Assembly (NCBI GenBank): GCA_963575745.1
Contig: CAUYUJ010022407.1
Span: forward strand, 35,001-99,000
Source: Prorocentrum cordatum
Taxonomy: Eukaryota > Sar > Dinophyceae > Prorocentrales > Prorocentraceae
Length of the DNA: 64,000 nucleotides
Direction: 5' to 3'
The translations under genes were made by a program, and so were the position numbers. Within the stretch, counting starts at the first letter, position 1. Each line of letters opens with the position of its first letter. Below the pieces are notes generated by a model, which did not search any database, was not told the origin of the DNA, and saw only the letters and a list, made by a program, of their open reading frames with translations. Below are positions 9,953 through 22,479 of this stretch, piece by piece.

Positions 9953-10036
9953 CCATTTGAAGCACGTGTTAGCCCACGTGTATAAGCTAGCTTTGGCTAT
10001 AACCCGCCTTGACTTCCACTTCCAACACCCCCATGT

Positions 10037-10238
10037 CTTTATGACGTTCCAACCTAATTTAGGCTTGTTCATCAGAGAGAAGTTCGAGCACCACAGCAGT
10101 ACCAAAACTTGAAGGTCTTCACGTGTCGGGCCCTGGGAGACACTCGTCCGACACTGTTTCGATCCTGTTTCGACACTGTTTCGGGTGCTCGAAATTATTC
10201 CTGGGATGTGGTCCATAAGCACGATGGGAGCACCATAG
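10037..10238 (+). mobile_element. Family E element, copy E1
   Basis: Landmarks in order: ATGACGTTCCAACCTA, TTCGAGCACCA, CACGTGTCGGGCCCTGGGAG, ACACTCGTCCGACACTG, repeated TTTCGACACTG, GGTGCTCGAAATTATTCCTG, GGATGTGGTCC, ATGGGAGCACCATA. TTCGAGCACC and GGTGCTCGAA form an internal inverted pair. Other copies are at 34681, 43523 and 56801, all in this orientation. Confidence 0.75.
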
Positions 10239-10335
10239 CCCTATCCCCTTCACAGCCACCTCGGCGGGGTTCAAGCACCGTTCCCCCCCGTCCTGCCGCC
10301 CGCCCGGGACAAATCCCGGCCCAGGACCCCTTCGC

Positions 10336-10420
10336 GTCCTCCTCCTCCTCCTCCTCCTCCTCCTCCTCCGCCTCCTCCTCCTCCGCCTCCTCCTCCTCCT
10401 CCTCCTCCTCGTCCCCCTCG
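10336..10420. repeat. (TCC)n microsatellite
   Basis: About 85 bp of TCC with GCC and GTC interruptions, inside GC-rich unique DNA. Confidence 0.9.
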
Positions 10421-10598
10421 TCCTGCCGCCCACCGGGGACGAGTCTCGGCGGACTTCCTCGCGCCGTGGCCGCAAGGCCACGGCGGCGAGTGTGCGCCGC
10501 GGCCTGCCTGCTCGGGGGGCCGGTCTCCGGCTGCGCCCCGCCCGGGCGAGAGCGCGCCGCTCCGGGGGAGCCCAGATCGCACAGGGCTATAGGACTAA

Positions 10599-10760
10599 GT
10601 CGGGCGTGTCCCTCTGCAGGAGGAATTTTCAAAAGTAGTAAAGCAATGCGCTGGAGACGTTTGTTATTATTGATTATTTTTGATTAGTTGATTAGTTACG
10701 TGTTGGGACTAGTTTTTGGATTTCCCTCGAAAGCCCTCCTGTAGGGAGACATGCCCGACC
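10599..10760 (+). mobile_element. Family A TIR element, copy A6
   Basis: Left end CTAAGTCGGGCGTGTCCCTC, right end CTGTAGGGAGACATGCCCGA. Core has AAAAGTAGTAAAGC, CTGGAGACG, and a T-rich 3' half. Confidence 0.85.
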
Positions 10761-10770
10761 GAAGGCTAGG

Positions 10771-10895
10771 ACGAGGCTACATCCGCTCCAGGGCGGCCCA
10801 CGACGCTCTCTCGGAGCGCTCTCTCGGAGCGTTCGGGAACGCTCCGAGAAGGCTGCGGCCGATGTCATCCTCGATCTTGGCCTCGTCCTACCAGA
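10771..10895 (+). mobile_element. Family M element, copy M1
   Basis: GACGAGGCTACATCCG near the left end pairs with TTGGCCTCGTC near the right end. The core has GGAGCGTTCGGGAACGCTCC, GAGAAGGCTGCGGCCGATG, and CATCCTC. Five copies exist in the window. Confidence 0.55.
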
Positions 10896-11536
10896 CCGCC
10901 CCGAACGGCCGCTGGACACCCGAGGTCACGTTCGACTACGCGCAGGACTGACTCTTCGCCAGAGTGACCTTTGGTGCGGGGGTGGATTTGCCCTCCCCGT
11001 TCTTGGCATTCGGCTCACCAGGCCGCCCCCTTTGGCCCTGGTGCGTGCCGTGGCGGACCTTTTGTCCGCCTGCTGGCGCCCTCCCCCCGCCGTAGGGTGC
11101 CTCGCTAGACGTGGCGGACAGAGCGTGGAGCTCCACAAAAATCTCCCGACCGCCGAGCGCGGTGCGGTGGCAGCGTCTTGCGCGCTTTTGCGTGTTGGTC
11201 CCCCCGCGGCCCCCCCCCCCGGAGGCCGCGCACCGGAGGTCACTCTTGCCCAGGGTCACTCGCTGCGTGTAGTCACCAAGTGCCTGGATCAGCGAGGTGG
11301 CTGCTGAGTGGAGGATCATCGGGGGTGGACAGAACCCCCAACAGCGACACGTCGATTTGCGAATTGTCCGTTTTCGGTTCTCGAGAGGGCGCCGTGGTCG
11401 TTATTTTCCAGGCTTGCGCCCGCCAGGTTTCGGCATCAGGTCGTTTTCACTAAACCACGTTTTAGTAAAGGGGGTCTGTCCATCCCCGAATAATGGGGTC
11501 ACAGAGATCAGTGGGCGACGCAGACGGGGTCGTCCA

Positions 11537-11690
11537 CACCGACACTGGCGCGCGAGCTGCCCGTGTGGGGTCGCGCGTGGGCTCCCTCGCTTCCAAGGCA
11601 GCGAGCCGCGCTGGCGGTCTGCGCAAGCTATCGCGCGGGGTCGCTATGCCGTTTCTCGCAAGACCCGTTGCTCATTTCGTCGCTCACAGG
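11537..11690. repeat. Family P GC-rich repeat, copy P1
   Basis: CACTGGCGCGCGAGCTGCC and GTCGCGCGTG, then GCAGCGAGCCGCGC and GGTCGC. Comparable order is seen at 22135-22270, 31137-31300, 37158-37330 and 38520-38645. Confidence 0.45.
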
Positions 11691-11693
11691 TGT

Positions 11694-11866
11694 CTGCTAT
11701 GGTGGGCTATATCTGTCGTTTGCAGTTTTCGGCTCCTGCATGGGGCCCTCGTCAGGCCCCGCGGGGGCCGTCACAGCACCATCCAGGATGGAGAATTCGC
11801 CTCGGTGAAGGAATCCAGACCTCCAAGGGTCCTCGATATCAAGATGTCGCGATGTCGGGGGTCTGG
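11694..11866 (+). mobile_element. Family D element, degenerate copy D2
   Basis: Retains TTTTCGGCTCCTGCATGGGG, GGGCCGTCA, CCAGGATGG and the right end GATGTCGGGGGTCTGG. The left end is decayed. Confidence 0.5.
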
Positions 11867-11934
11867 TCTTGGACCCCGCCCCCCCACCGCTGTCGCCAGA
11901 AGAGCGGGGAGCGCTGCTGCCGAAAAAGGCCCCT

Positions 11935-12130
11935 CCGCTCCGGAAGAGAGGAGGTGGAGAGTACGAGGAGGAGCAGGGGAGAGGAGGGGGGAATGATGGT
12001 GTCGGAGAGGGTGACGTGGGGAGGGGGAGCATGGAGGAGGGGAGAATGACGGAGAGGTAGAGATCAGGAGGCAAGAGGGGGGGGCTGACGGAGAGGGGGA
12101 AAGGGGGGGGGGTGGAGGAGGGTGGGGGGT
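11935..12130. repeat. GGA/GGGG-rich purine tract
   Basis: Degenerate purine-rich repeat of GAGGAGG and GGGGAG words on the + strand. Confidence 0.75.
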
Positions 12131-12415
12131 GGGGAGGCTGGAGTTTTTGGCCGTGGAGCAAGCTGTTGGGGGCAAAACGGCCGCAATGCAGTTGCCTTCA
12201 GTTGAAGCCCGAGATCGAAGATGCGTGGCCCCCTCAGCTTGCCAGTGCCTTTATGTGTTGGCTGCTTCGCCACGCTCCTGGGCTGCTCAGAGCGGGCCTG
12301 GCTCCTCTTAATCCCCCTACCGGGCCGGCGCCTTGTCGTTCTCCTCCCTCCCTATGCATGGTGGCTGAATTCGCCTAGCACGCCCCGTTTTGCTTCACCT
12401 GGGGAACCAAATAAT

Positions 12416-12547
12416 GGCATAAACACAAAAACTCGGAGGTCCGCGCGGATTTCTTAGATCCGCGCTGGACCCCGTGCCGCCAGGGGGGCCCCAGCGCGGA
12501 TCCGAGGAACCCGCGCGGACCTCAGAGTTTTTAGGTTTATGTCATTG
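12416..12547 (+). mobile_element. Family C hairpin element, copy C4
   Basis: Compact copy. GGCATAAACACAAAAACTC with GGTCCGCGCGGATTTCTTAG at left is answered by CGGATCCGAGGAACCCGC and GAGTTTTTAGGTTTATGTC at right. Arms are about 55 bp and match closely. Confidence 0.8.
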
Positions 12548-12600
12548 GTCGTTCCCCTATGTACTCGCTAGCGCAGTCACTCTGCCTAGCCGCCGACGCA

Positions 12601-12857
12601 AAAATGTGTGTGTGTGTGTGTGTTTGTATATGTTTGTGTGTGTTGTGTGTGTGTGTTTGTGTGTGTTGTGTGTGTGTGTTGTGTGTTATGTGTGTTGTGT
12701 TGTGTGTGTTGTGTGTGTATGTGTTGTGTATGTTGTGTGTGTGTTGTGTGTGTGTGCGTGTGTGTGTGTGTGCGTGTGTGCGTGTGTGTGTGTTGTGTGT
12801 GTTGTGTGTTGTGTGTATGTGTTGTGTATGTTGTGTGTGTGCGTGTGTGTGCGTGTG

Positions 12858-12888
<31 letters not shown>

Positions 12889-12985
12889 CTCTCTATATAT
12901 ATATATGTGTGTGTGCGTGTGTGTGCGTGTGTGTGTGTGTGTGTGTGTCTGTGTGTGTGTGTGTGTCTGTGTGTGTGTGTGTGTT
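12601..12985. repeat. (GT)n microsatellite with TTGTGTG and (AT) variants
   Basis: About 385 bp of GT repeats broken by GTTGTG steps and a short TATATATATA run near 12895. Alternating purine-pyrimidine sequence of this length could adopt Z-DNA. Cys/Val and His/Thr frames are artefacts. Confidence 0.95.
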
Positions 12986-13169
12986 GGCTTCTTCGGCTTG
13001 GAGCTCGGGGCTCCGCGTTCGGGAGGCGGAGAGCGGCCTGGGGGAGGCGGCTCGCGGCGTGTGCGGCGTGGCAGCGCCGTCGTGTTTGCCATGGCCAGAG
13101 GCAGTGGCGCCTGGTTGTCGCAGAGCTCTGTCTGGGTGGCAGCTCCTGTTGCCTTGCATGCAGAGTTCA

Positions 13170-13327
13170 GTCGGGCATGTCCCTCGACAGGGGGAATATT
13201 CAGAAACCGTCAAAAAGCATTGGTCTCGAGACGACTGTTTCTGATTACTTTTTGGCTCTGCTTGAACATTTGTTGCGTATGTTTTAGTTCTCATCCAGGA
13301 TCGGCCCGTGGGAGGACATGCCCGACC
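13170..13327 (+). mobile_element. Family A TIR element, copy A7
   Basis: Left end GTCGGGCATGTCCCTCGACA, right end GTGGGAGGACATGCCCGACC. Core GTCAAAAAGC, GAGACGAC, then a T-rich half. Confidence 0.85.
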
Positions 13328-13349
13328 CATCATTCGAGTCGAGTCTGCT

Positions 13350-13500
13350 CAGCAGGCTGTCCCTTCCGCATCAAGGGTGCCCTGGTGTCCTGTGCGTGGC
13401 GTCGCGTGCCTGTCGCACTCCAGGGGCAAAGGTGCTGCCCTGGCTCAGAGGCCAGGTTGCCCTTGGAAGAGTCGCTTGCCCTCTCGGCGTGTCCTCCCCG
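13350..13500. repeat. Family O repeat, copy O1
   Basis: Words GGGTGCCCTGGTGTCCTGTG, TGCCTGTCGCACTCC and CCCTTGGAAGAGTC recur in order at 16853-16968. Confidence 0.5.
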
Positions 13501-13655
13501 ATCGAATTCGATTATTGTTTGTGTGATGCGGTCGGTTGCTTCAGCTCAGCTCCAGGTTGTTGCAGGAGGGCGTCTCACAGAGGGCGTCGTGTCTAAGGCG
13601 CCAACGCCCGTGATCAGAAGCGGGGTGTCTTTGTTCACTGCAGGTCCTTGTGCGC

Positions 13656-14045
13656 AGTGCAGCTTCTGCTTGCGCTGCAGATCTTTGCTCTCTGCAGCTC
13701 TGCTTGCCGGCATCATCTCGAGTTGATCGATGGGAGTTCGGTGAGGCTCCGGGAGGTGGTTGCGTTATGAGGACATTCCAGGAGGCCTCGCGCGGCGCGT
13801 GATAGTAGTATGATCCAGTCCACACGTCAGTTCCGTAAGTTATGGGTCGACGCTCGCGCGGCAATGCTCCGGAGTCAGTCCGACGTAACTCCGACGTGAG
13901 TCCGACGTAGTTGAACCCGACGTATCTCCGACGTGGATCCGACGTACATCGGGCCTCAGGTTGCCGCGCGAGGCCTCCAGGATTCTCCGCGCGAGCTGCG
14001 CCAGAGCGCCAGCGGCCGCCAGTGCGCAGTGCAGCTTCTGCTTGC
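13656..14045. repeat. Exact 22-bp direct repeat pair and a TCCGACGT minisatellite
   Basis: The 22 bases starting GCGCAGTGCAGC at 13656 recur exactly at 14024. Between them, 13864-13950 holds about five imperfect units of CTCCGACGTGRGTCCGACGT type. Confidence 0.65.
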
Positions 14046-14231
14046 AGTGCCGCCGGCTCGCTAGATCCGCGTGCGGGCTGCCCCCCCCGCGCCTCTCTTC
14101 GGCCGTCGGGCGCCTCCCCCTCCCGCCGGAGCCTCGCGCACGCAGGCTCCCCGGGAGGTCCAGGGGGGATGCTGGCGACGACGGCCACCCCGACCACCAC
14201 GACGACGACGAGGGGGCTACAGTTAAGTCGG

Positions 14232-14385
14232 GCCTTCGGCGCGACACTCTATCCACGTCGCGGTCCCGAGGCGTCAAAGTCCTCAGTTTGTTGTCCGACT
14301 CCCGCCCCGCGGAGCGGAGCAAGACGTTTCTCGCTCGCAGGGCATAGCGTATCGCCGGGGCCGCCGTCGCGACACGCTATCAAAA
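14232..14385. mobile_element. Family V foldback, copy V1
   Basis: CTTCGGCGCGACACTCTATC near the left end is answered by GCATAGCGTATCGCCG and CGTCGCGACACGCTATC near the right. A second copy is at 22978-23099. It is preceded by TTAAGTCGGGCC, a possible trace of family A. Confidence 0.55.
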
Positions 14386-14836
14386 AGATCCCGACCGCAG
14401 TAGGAGGAGGAGCTTTTGGTGCTGCACTCCATGGTGGGCGAGCCTCGCCCGAGAAAGCCGCATGCCCAGCCCGCTGGCTAAATAGCCAAGGCCACGCTTC
14501 TCCTGGAGCGCGCTCCAGGGGCGACCGGCGCGCATCGAGACCCAGGGGGGCCCAGGATGCAACCTGGCTTACGCCCGTCAACGCCGGAGCGCCGCCGTCC
14601 CCGCAGGCGCAGCCGCAACGGCCCTCTTCTGGTTGGAGGCACGCGCGGCAGCGGGATGCCCAAGAAGCAGCCCTTTCCCCAAGGCCTGGAGACTCTGCGC
14701 TCCGGCGCTGCCGAAGCGGTGCCAACGGGGTCCTCGCAGGGCGCGGAGCGGGGAGCTGGTGCAGGTCGCGCAGAGTCCGAAGCGACGGACAGAGCGTGCG
14801 AGGGATGAAAAGTGAGAAAGGTCTAAGCTCGACAGA

Positions 14837-14985
14837 TTGCTTCTCCTCCTCCTCCTCCTTTTCCTCGCTCCTCCTCCTCCTCCTCCTCCTCCTCCTCCTC
14901 CACGCTCCTCCCTCCTCGTCCTCCTCCTCTTCCGCCTCCTCCCCGCCTTCTCCTCCTCTTCCGCCTCCTCCTGCTCCTCCGCAGC
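14837..14985. repeat. (CTC)n microsatellite
   Basis: About 150 bp of CTC/TCC with TTC and CGC interruptions. Confidence 0.9.
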
Positions 14986-15078
14986 AGCATCGAGACTATC
15001 TCTCTGGATGGTTGACGTGGTCTGCCGCCGTTCCTCCGAGGTCTGCTCCTCGACCCCATGGGACATAAGCTTGTCGCC

Positions 15079-15225
15079 ATGGCTGGGCAAGGCCGAAAAA
15101 CTGGTACGTTCCTGGCGTCGTGTCAGCCCTCGTTCACGGAGCAGATCCTCTGTCTGCGCTGCGGGGGCTGGTCCCAGGGGAGGGGTTTAAAGCTTCGCCG
15201 TCCGTGTGAGACTCCATCTCGTTAA
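15079..15225 (+). pseudogene. LINE C-terminal zinc-motif fragment (+ strand)
   Basis: A 48-codon open frame from an ATG at 15079 contains FTEQILCLRCGGWSQ, then LKLRRPC, a Cys-x2-Cys...Cys pattern. The nearly full LINE at 46-53 kb has a comparable CTRCGG...C motif near its RNase H C-terminus, so this is probably the 3' end of an older LINE. The frame at 15206-15478 next to it ends in a basic stretch (ALCERIRLKEQ), which may be the frameshifted continuation. Orientation is opposite to the other LINE relics nearby. Confidence 0.4.
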
Positions 15226-15579
15226 AGGGTTGGAGATGTTGTCTGAGTTCAGGAAGGGTAACTGTCCGAACCCAAGAGTTCGGGCAGCTCTTGATCGTGC
15301 GGTTCCTCTTGGCAGGCTTGGCCTCTCCGCCGACCCTCCTGTGCCAGACGCTCCAACGCTTGTAAGGACCTCACACTCCAGTTCCCTGGCGGCCCCCTCC
15401 TATGAGCAGCGCATGTCAGCCTTGTGTGAGAGGATTCGTTTAAAGGAACAGGGCGCAGCGGCCGCTTCCCGTTGCTAAGTTTTCAGAGGGTCATCTTAAT
15501 GGGCCTTAGGCCCCTATCAGGTTTCCCCATAAGGCTTGAGCCTCTTAGTGCAATGCACTCCCTCTTTGGGGCCTTCCGT

Positions 15580-15605
15580 TCCATTCCGTTCCGTTCCGTT
15601 CCTTC
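15580..15605. repeat. (TTCCG)n short tandem repeat
   Basis: Five imperfect CCGTTCCGTTCC pentamers. Confidence 0.8.
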
Positions 15606-15889
15606 TCCTCAGACTCGGCAGGCTCGAGAGGTCGCCCGGCCACGCGGGGTGAGAGCGCCCTGGCCCGCGACGCGTCGATCCGAGCCAGGCGAGGGCGCGA
15701 CGGCGGCGCTGCAGCCCGCACGCGGCGCCGCAGCAGGTGCACCCCAGCCCAGTCGGACCGCCGTACACGCAGTGGGCGGAGGCCGCCTGCGCGCGCGGCC
15801 GAAGCGGACCGACCAGGCCGCCCGAGCCGATCGGCGGCGTTGCGGCACGTCGGGCGACGCCCGCCGTGGGCCCCGCCGGGCAGAGTCCA

Positions 15890-16250
15890 GCGTGACGGCG
15901 CCCAGCCGGCCATGCACGAGTGCAGCCTGCTGCTCGAGCTCCAAGGGCGACCGCACGACGTGGCAGGGGAGCTGCGCCCGCACAGCCTCACCGGCGAGGG
16001 TGCTCGCGCGCTCGTTGCCAAGGAGCTGGGCCTCAGCGCCCTCTTGGCGGACCGTTTGGCGGGCACGGCGGCTCTCGACCTTCGACGCTGGCACCTCGCG
16101 CCCAGGCCGCGCGTCCACGAGCGGCACCCGGCCTTCCGCCACACCCGCCCGGCCAGCTCTGTGGACAGGGCGTCGCGGACGCGCCCGAAGTCCACCAGTT
16201 GCCCCGCATCCAGAGAGGCCCCGTCGTAGGCGTACACGGTCCCATTCAGC
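15890..16250 (-). pseudogene. LINE relic, region between RT and RNase H
   Basis: The minus-strand frame includes LDAGQLVDFGRVRDALSTEL and GRVWRKAG, which lines up with DGFLADFADTLRTRLW and VGASRHYAGGG of the 46-53 kb LINE (its region before the Cys-His knuckle). Downstream the reading frame breaks. It lies 3' of the RT relic at 17290-18153 on the same strand, so the two may be parts of one old insertion split by later arrivals. I first considered a pterin-synthase fragment, because of the VDF motif, and prefer the LINE reading. Confidence 0.4.
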
Positions 16251-16462
16251 GCTGACCCAGCGGAGGGGCTCCACGGCGCGGCCTGAGACCATGCCGCGCA
16301 CCTGGCGCCATCTGGCAGATGGCGCGGCTGCGAGGACTCGCCCCCTGGCCCGGGCCCAAGTCAAGGTGGGCATGGCGTCGCCTCTGGCCGATGAGCGCGA
16401 CGACGTCGAACCAAGACTTGACGACCTCCATCAAGGGAGGACGAACCACCCGGACCCGAGGA

Positions 16463-16604
16463 GTGGCGTTTACTGCACGGCACTGGGCGTTTACTGAACA
16501 GCGCTGCCCTGTTCGAATCCTTCTCTGGGCGCGCTTGCTCGGCGGCCTCGCGCGTCGGGGTGCTCATTCTGAGGGTGGCTGTTCTGCTCTCTGCCCCAGG
16601 GGTA
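16463..16604 (+). repeat. Family L repeat, copy L1
   Basis: TGGCGTTTACTGCACGGC, TGGGCGTTTACTGAACAGC and CTGCCCTGTTCGAATCC, then a GGGTGGCT and CTGCTCTCTG end. Second copy at 32261-32412. Confidence 0.65.
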
Positions 16605-16780
16605 GCGCGATGGCAGGGCCCCTTCTCCCCCCCCTCGAGCGCCCGGGCGGTCGCGAGGCAGCGGCCCGCCGCGCGGCCAGGCAGCGTGGGCCCCGAGCGC
16701 ACGCCGCACACCGCGGGGAGCTCGGTCGGCGGCGCGCCGCGCGCCCTGGCCCCAGACGCCGTGCCGCCGCTCGGCCTCCA

Positions 16781-16812
16781 AGTCGGGCCCGTCCCTCCAC
16801 GGAGACCTTTTT
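16781..16812 (+). mobile_element. Family A solo 5' end
   Basis: AAGTCGGGCCCGTCCCTCCA, then CGGAGACC, is a 5' terminal repeat without its partner. Confidence 0.55.
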
Positions 16813-16852
16813 TTCGAATCGGCGATGCAGTCGGCCCTGACTAGCAGGTCGA

Positions 16853-16968
16853 CCCTGCCAGCTCCAGGGTACCCGTGTGTCCTGTGCCTCGCGACACGTG
16901 CCTTCCTGCACTCCTATGGCGACGTGGCCCTCGGAAGGGTCTTGTGTCCTCTCGCGTGTCCTATCCAA
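16853..16968. repeat. Family O repeat, copy O2
   Basis: GGGTACCCGTGTGTCCTGTG, GTGCCTTCCTGCACTCC and CCCTCGGAAGGGTC match O1 in order. Confidence 0.5.
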
Positions 16969-17189
16969 TCTGTAGCCTGGGTTATCCGGGGGGGAAGAGG
17001 GGGCCGGCGATTGCCAAACCTTCGCGCTGTGGGCAGCCCTGCATATGCCCGCGCCCCCCCACCCCGGACCTGCACAACCGGCAAGGTTAGGTTATTCTGG
17101 GGGGGTGAGGGGGGGCCAGTCCGATAACCCGGGTTATCGCCGGACCCTGGAAAAAAAACAGTCTCCCAACATGATAAAAACAAATAGTT

Positions 17190-17290
17190 TGAGGACGACG
17201 TGTTGCGACAAGTGCTCAACATTTTTGAGTATTGTTTGACTACTCTTCTTCTGTCTTCCAAGATCCGCCTGCAGGAGGGCACGCAGCCTG
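17190..17290 (+). mobile_element. Family A 3' part (5' end missing)
   Basis: AATAGTTTGAGGACGACGTG, a T-rich stretch, then AGATCCGCCTGCAGGAGGGC. The 5' repeat is absent; upstream is a pair of GGTTATC-rich G-tract repeats (16978-17140). Its right end abuts and truncates the LINE RT relic. Confidence 0.55.
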
Positions 17291-18149
17291 CGATCCACGG
17301 GCCGCCCGCCGCGCGCGTGCGGAGCTGCACCGACGAGGCCGGCGACGAGCTCGAGCCCACGAGGCAGGACTTGCTTGGAGGCGGCCGTCGGGTCCAGCTC
17401 GGCCACCCCGGCGGCGAAGAAGCAGCCCGCCGACGCCAGCACGGGGGCCAGCGGTGCGTGAGTCGACCCCGCGGGGCAGACCACTGGCGTGCAGGCCCCG
17501 CAGGAGCGCATGCAGCAGGCATTTGGCGGCGGTTCCCTGGGAGCCATCCCCCGGCCAGGATGGACCGCTGCTGAGAGATGTGCTTCGAATGCGCGCTGCC
17601 GTTGCGCAGGAGCCACGGCCCAGTCCAGGCACCCGCACACATCGCCAACAGCTGCGACGGGTACAGCCGATGCCGAGGGTGGCCTCCGGCGCGCGCGCGC
17701 GGGATTGACCGCGTCTTTCAATCACTCGACGTCCCAGGCCAGTCCCACGGGTTCAACGTCGAGGAGGTCGACCGTCTCGTCCCGTAATAGCCGTCGCAAT
17801 GACACCTTCAGGTCAAAGGAGCCGCGGATCGCGTCGTCCCAGAATGCGTCGGGATCCTAGTCCACGGACCAGCTGCCCACCTCCTCGCCGCATAGGCACG
17901 TGACGAGACGCACCACGAAGTGCTCCAGGGCGATGGCTCGCTTGTCCCCCGCTGGCATAGGCAGCAAGCCCATGATCATGGCGACGAGCTGCCACGGCAG
18001 CATGCCCTCGTGGAACCACGCGTCGATCATGCCGAGGATGTCGTCCTGCGCCGCGGTGGGGAGATCGAGGAGGTACACCGAGCCGAGGCACACGGCGCCT
18101 CGCCTCGTCTTCCAGTACGAGTATTTATTTGTACATGGGTTTCGTAGCA

Positions 18150-18153
<4 letters not shown>
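17290..18153 (-). pseudogene. LINE reverse transcriptase relic
   Basis: The minus-strand frame starting at 18153 reads through LPTAAQDDILGMIDAWFH, then GEEVGSWSVD and an in-frame TAG, and resumes as FWDDAIRGSFDLKVSLRRLL, then GLAWDVE. This aligns in order with the RT of the 46-53 kb LINE (LPDSALAELAILFEAC; HWDAAIRGNSCLREAF; GLMDIQSFYDS). After a shift it continues as RSILAG and DGSQGTAAKCLLHALLRGLH, the RT motif B region. It therefore keeps RT motifs 2 to B but is dead (stop codon plus frameshifts) and is truncated at 17290 by a family A remnant. Same superfamily as the helicase-intron LINE but clearly diverged. Confidence 0.7.
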
Positions 18154-20001
<1,848 letters not shown>

Positions 20002-20014
20002 GTGGCCCTCTAGG

Positions 20015-20160
20015 CTGTCGGGCCCCGATCGGCGTGAGCGGGCTATCAGCGATAGCCCGCTCCCGCTTGGGAACGTGCGGTTTCGCTATCAGGGGGCCTA
20101 TCGCCAATGTGTCTGCGATGTATCGCCGATTTCAGCTTGGTGTGCCCCCCCTGAGCTGGT
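20015..20160. repeat. Family H repeat, copy H2, with perfect hairpin
   Basis: Contains a perfect 12-bp stem GAGCGGGCTATC/GATAGCCCGCTC with a 3-base loop at 20036-20062. CCTATCGCC and CGATGTATCGCCGATT words follow. It abuts the end of the AGT array. Confidence 0.6.
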
Positions 20161-20799
20161 CGCCCCTGATCGTTGCCTGCATACCCACAGGGAGAGCGGA
20201 GGGGGCTATACGGGTGCGTGGTGTCAGAGAGCGTCCCCTCTCGCACGGGAGCCTCCCCCAGGGGTCCGACAACCTGCAACCATACGCATAGACAGTCCTC
20301 CTCCCACCGACCCCCCCTCGCAAGGGTATGGGAGATTGTCGTTCGTGCGTCGATTTCGGCGGCGACGTCGACCACCATCGCTATACGACCACCACGACTT
20401 GAAGCGGGACGAGGGGCCGAGGAGGCCCAGCATTGCCTCTGGCCAGCAGGAACGGCGGGGGGGGGGCGAGGCTCGAGGTGGTGGGTTTGGGAAGGTGTCT
20501 GAGTTTTCTCTCTGTGATATACCTGGGTGCCGGTGTCGGGCCGCGGGACCGTCAACAACGGAGCCGCGGTGGGAAAGCTGCACCAGATGGGCCCCAGGAG
20601 TGGGTCCGGGCACGGATTCTGGCCGGATTTGGTTTCATTCCGCCTTCTGGCCTATTTCCCCGCCCCCTTGGCCGCCTACAAGTCTCAGGAGGTCCGGGGA
20701 GGATTTCGACGACGACGACGACCATCAGCACCACGCGGCGAGCTACTTGTGGTTAGTCAAGGATCATGACCTCTCGCTCCTCTGAAGGGCGAAGACGGA

Positions 20800-20952
20800 G
20801 ATTGGCGGAGGAGGATGCGGAAGAGAGGAGGAGGAAGAGGAGGAGAGGAGGAGGAGGAGGAGGAGGAGGAGGAGGAGGAGGAGTGGCAAGCAACACGAGG
20901 AGGAGGAAGATAAGCGAAAAGCGAGAAGGCGGAGAAGGAGGAGGAGATCAGG
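20800..20952. repeat. (GGA)n microsatellite
   Basis: Purine tract of GGA repeats with AAG interruptions. Confidence 0.9.
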
Positions 20953-21369
20953 AAGAGGAGGGGGGACGAAAAGAACTGACGAGGAACACCTGGTTGCGCG
21001 AGGAGTGGGCGTGGGTGGGGGGGGGGGAACCCACTGACTGGCGGGAACGACTCCCTGCGGGGGGCTCCCCACCCGCCCCCGGACCCCCAATGCGGTGATC
21101 TCTTTGCAGCGTGCCCCCCCCCGAAGCTCTCGACCCCGCCCGCTGGGCCCGGCTCTGGCTGAGCGGGTCGCTCCTCGGGATGCTCCCGGGCGCCGCAACG
21201 GCGAGCGCCAGTCGCGATGGGCTCGCAACGCCTGGAGGCGCGGGAGCGGCAGGGCTCTGCGGGGCTGTGCACGGACAGTCTCCGAGGACGCCGCACCGAG
21301 TCGGCGACGGAGGCAGCGCTCGGCGGGTGTTGAGACCGCCGTGCGCCACCCTCGGGACTCGTTGAGGTC

Positions 21370-21416
21370 CTTTATCATCATCGTCATCATCGTCATCACC
21401 ATCACCATCATCATCC

Positions 21417-21473
<57 letters not shown>

Positions 21474-21622
21474 CCGTCATCATCAGCAGCATCAGCAGCA
21501 TCAGCATCGGCATCATCATCATCATCAGCATCATCATCATCGTCATCATCATCATCATCAGCAGCATCAGCAGCATCAGCATCGGCATCATCATCGGCAT
21601 CAGCAGCATCATCATCATTCCA
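21370..21622. repeat. (ATC)n microsatellite
   Basis: ATC/CAT trinucleotides with an internally duplicated ATCAGCAGC block (near 21484 and 21562). Confidence 0.95.
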
Positions 21623-22134
21623 TCACCTGCGCACAGTATGCCTGCGTCCTGTCGCGAGCAGGCATCAGTGCTGCCAGAGTTGCAGAGCGGCCGCGTGCTT
21701 CACGCGTCCTGTCGCGGCTTGTTGCGGCCAGCCTGTCCGGTGATGGGCCCGTGCGCAGCCCCGCGCCCGACGTCCAGCGGCCCGGTCAGTTCGGGACGTG
21801 AACCACGGGACCGCTTCACCTCGTCCAAGGGGCCCGCTTTCAAGCCCGAGCTGCTCTGGAAGGCCCCGGTGCCCTGACCCGCAAGTTTCGGCAGCAAATC
21901 TTTGGGGCCTTGTGCACCCGCTTAGTTACTTCCGTCTTTAGCTTTGTTTAGCTTCTTGTGAGGTAGTGCCGACTTAGCGTCGGCTCCCGTCGGCTATCGT
22001 CATTTAAGCGTCGATTAGAGTCGATCCGCGTCGGTGAGCGTCGATTCCCAAGGGCCAAAAAGATGGTACGGGAGGCTCCAGGCTCCCAGGAGATGCTTCA
22101 GGACAAAGTGGCGTCCAGAAGCCCCGAATGAGCG
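21623..22134. other. Unassigned spacer with GCGTCG minisatellite
   Basis: Mostly unique. 21965-22050 has repeated GCGTCGRNTNN words. No coding support. Confidence 0.4.
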
Positions 22135-22270
22135 ACTCAGAACAAGCGGGGGCGACTGCGAGGTCATTCGCGCGTAAGCTGCCCGCACAAGCGGTGTGCC
22201 ACGCTGGCGGCCCGCGTGAGCCACTGTAAGGTCGCTCGCTGTTCTTCTCGCGCGAGACCCGATACATCGC
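22135..22270. repeat. Family P GC-rich repeat, copy P2
   Basis: TCATTCGCGCGTAAGCTGCC, GCTGGCGGCCCGCGTGAGCC and AAGGTCGCTCGC words follow the P-family pattern. Confidence 0.4.
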
Positions 22271-22479
22271 GTCGCTGAAGTTGCGGGAAACCTGCCGCGA
22301 CTATTTTTTCGAGCCGCCCGACGTCCAAAACCCGGTGCTGTGCCCAACTGCAGATGAGGTCCAAAACCCGCAGCGGCCTCTGTTGGACAGGCGACATGTT
22401 GTTTCAAAAGGACCCACGTCCGCGGCAACACCGATAGCGTGTCTGAGCCAAAGTTAAGAACTGCTCTTGGTCTTCGTCA

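Noticed and set aside
16100-16245. Fragment of a 6-pyruvoyl-tetrahydropterin synthase-like protein (LVDFGRVRDAL)
   Set aside because: The metal-binding His residues are missing and the stretch aligns better, in order and strand, with the post-RT region of the LINE at 46-53 kb.
20036-20062. Perfect 12-bp hairpin as a terminator or regulatory RNA
   Set aside because: It lies within a family H repeat with no gene nearby, so I keep it only as part of that repeat.
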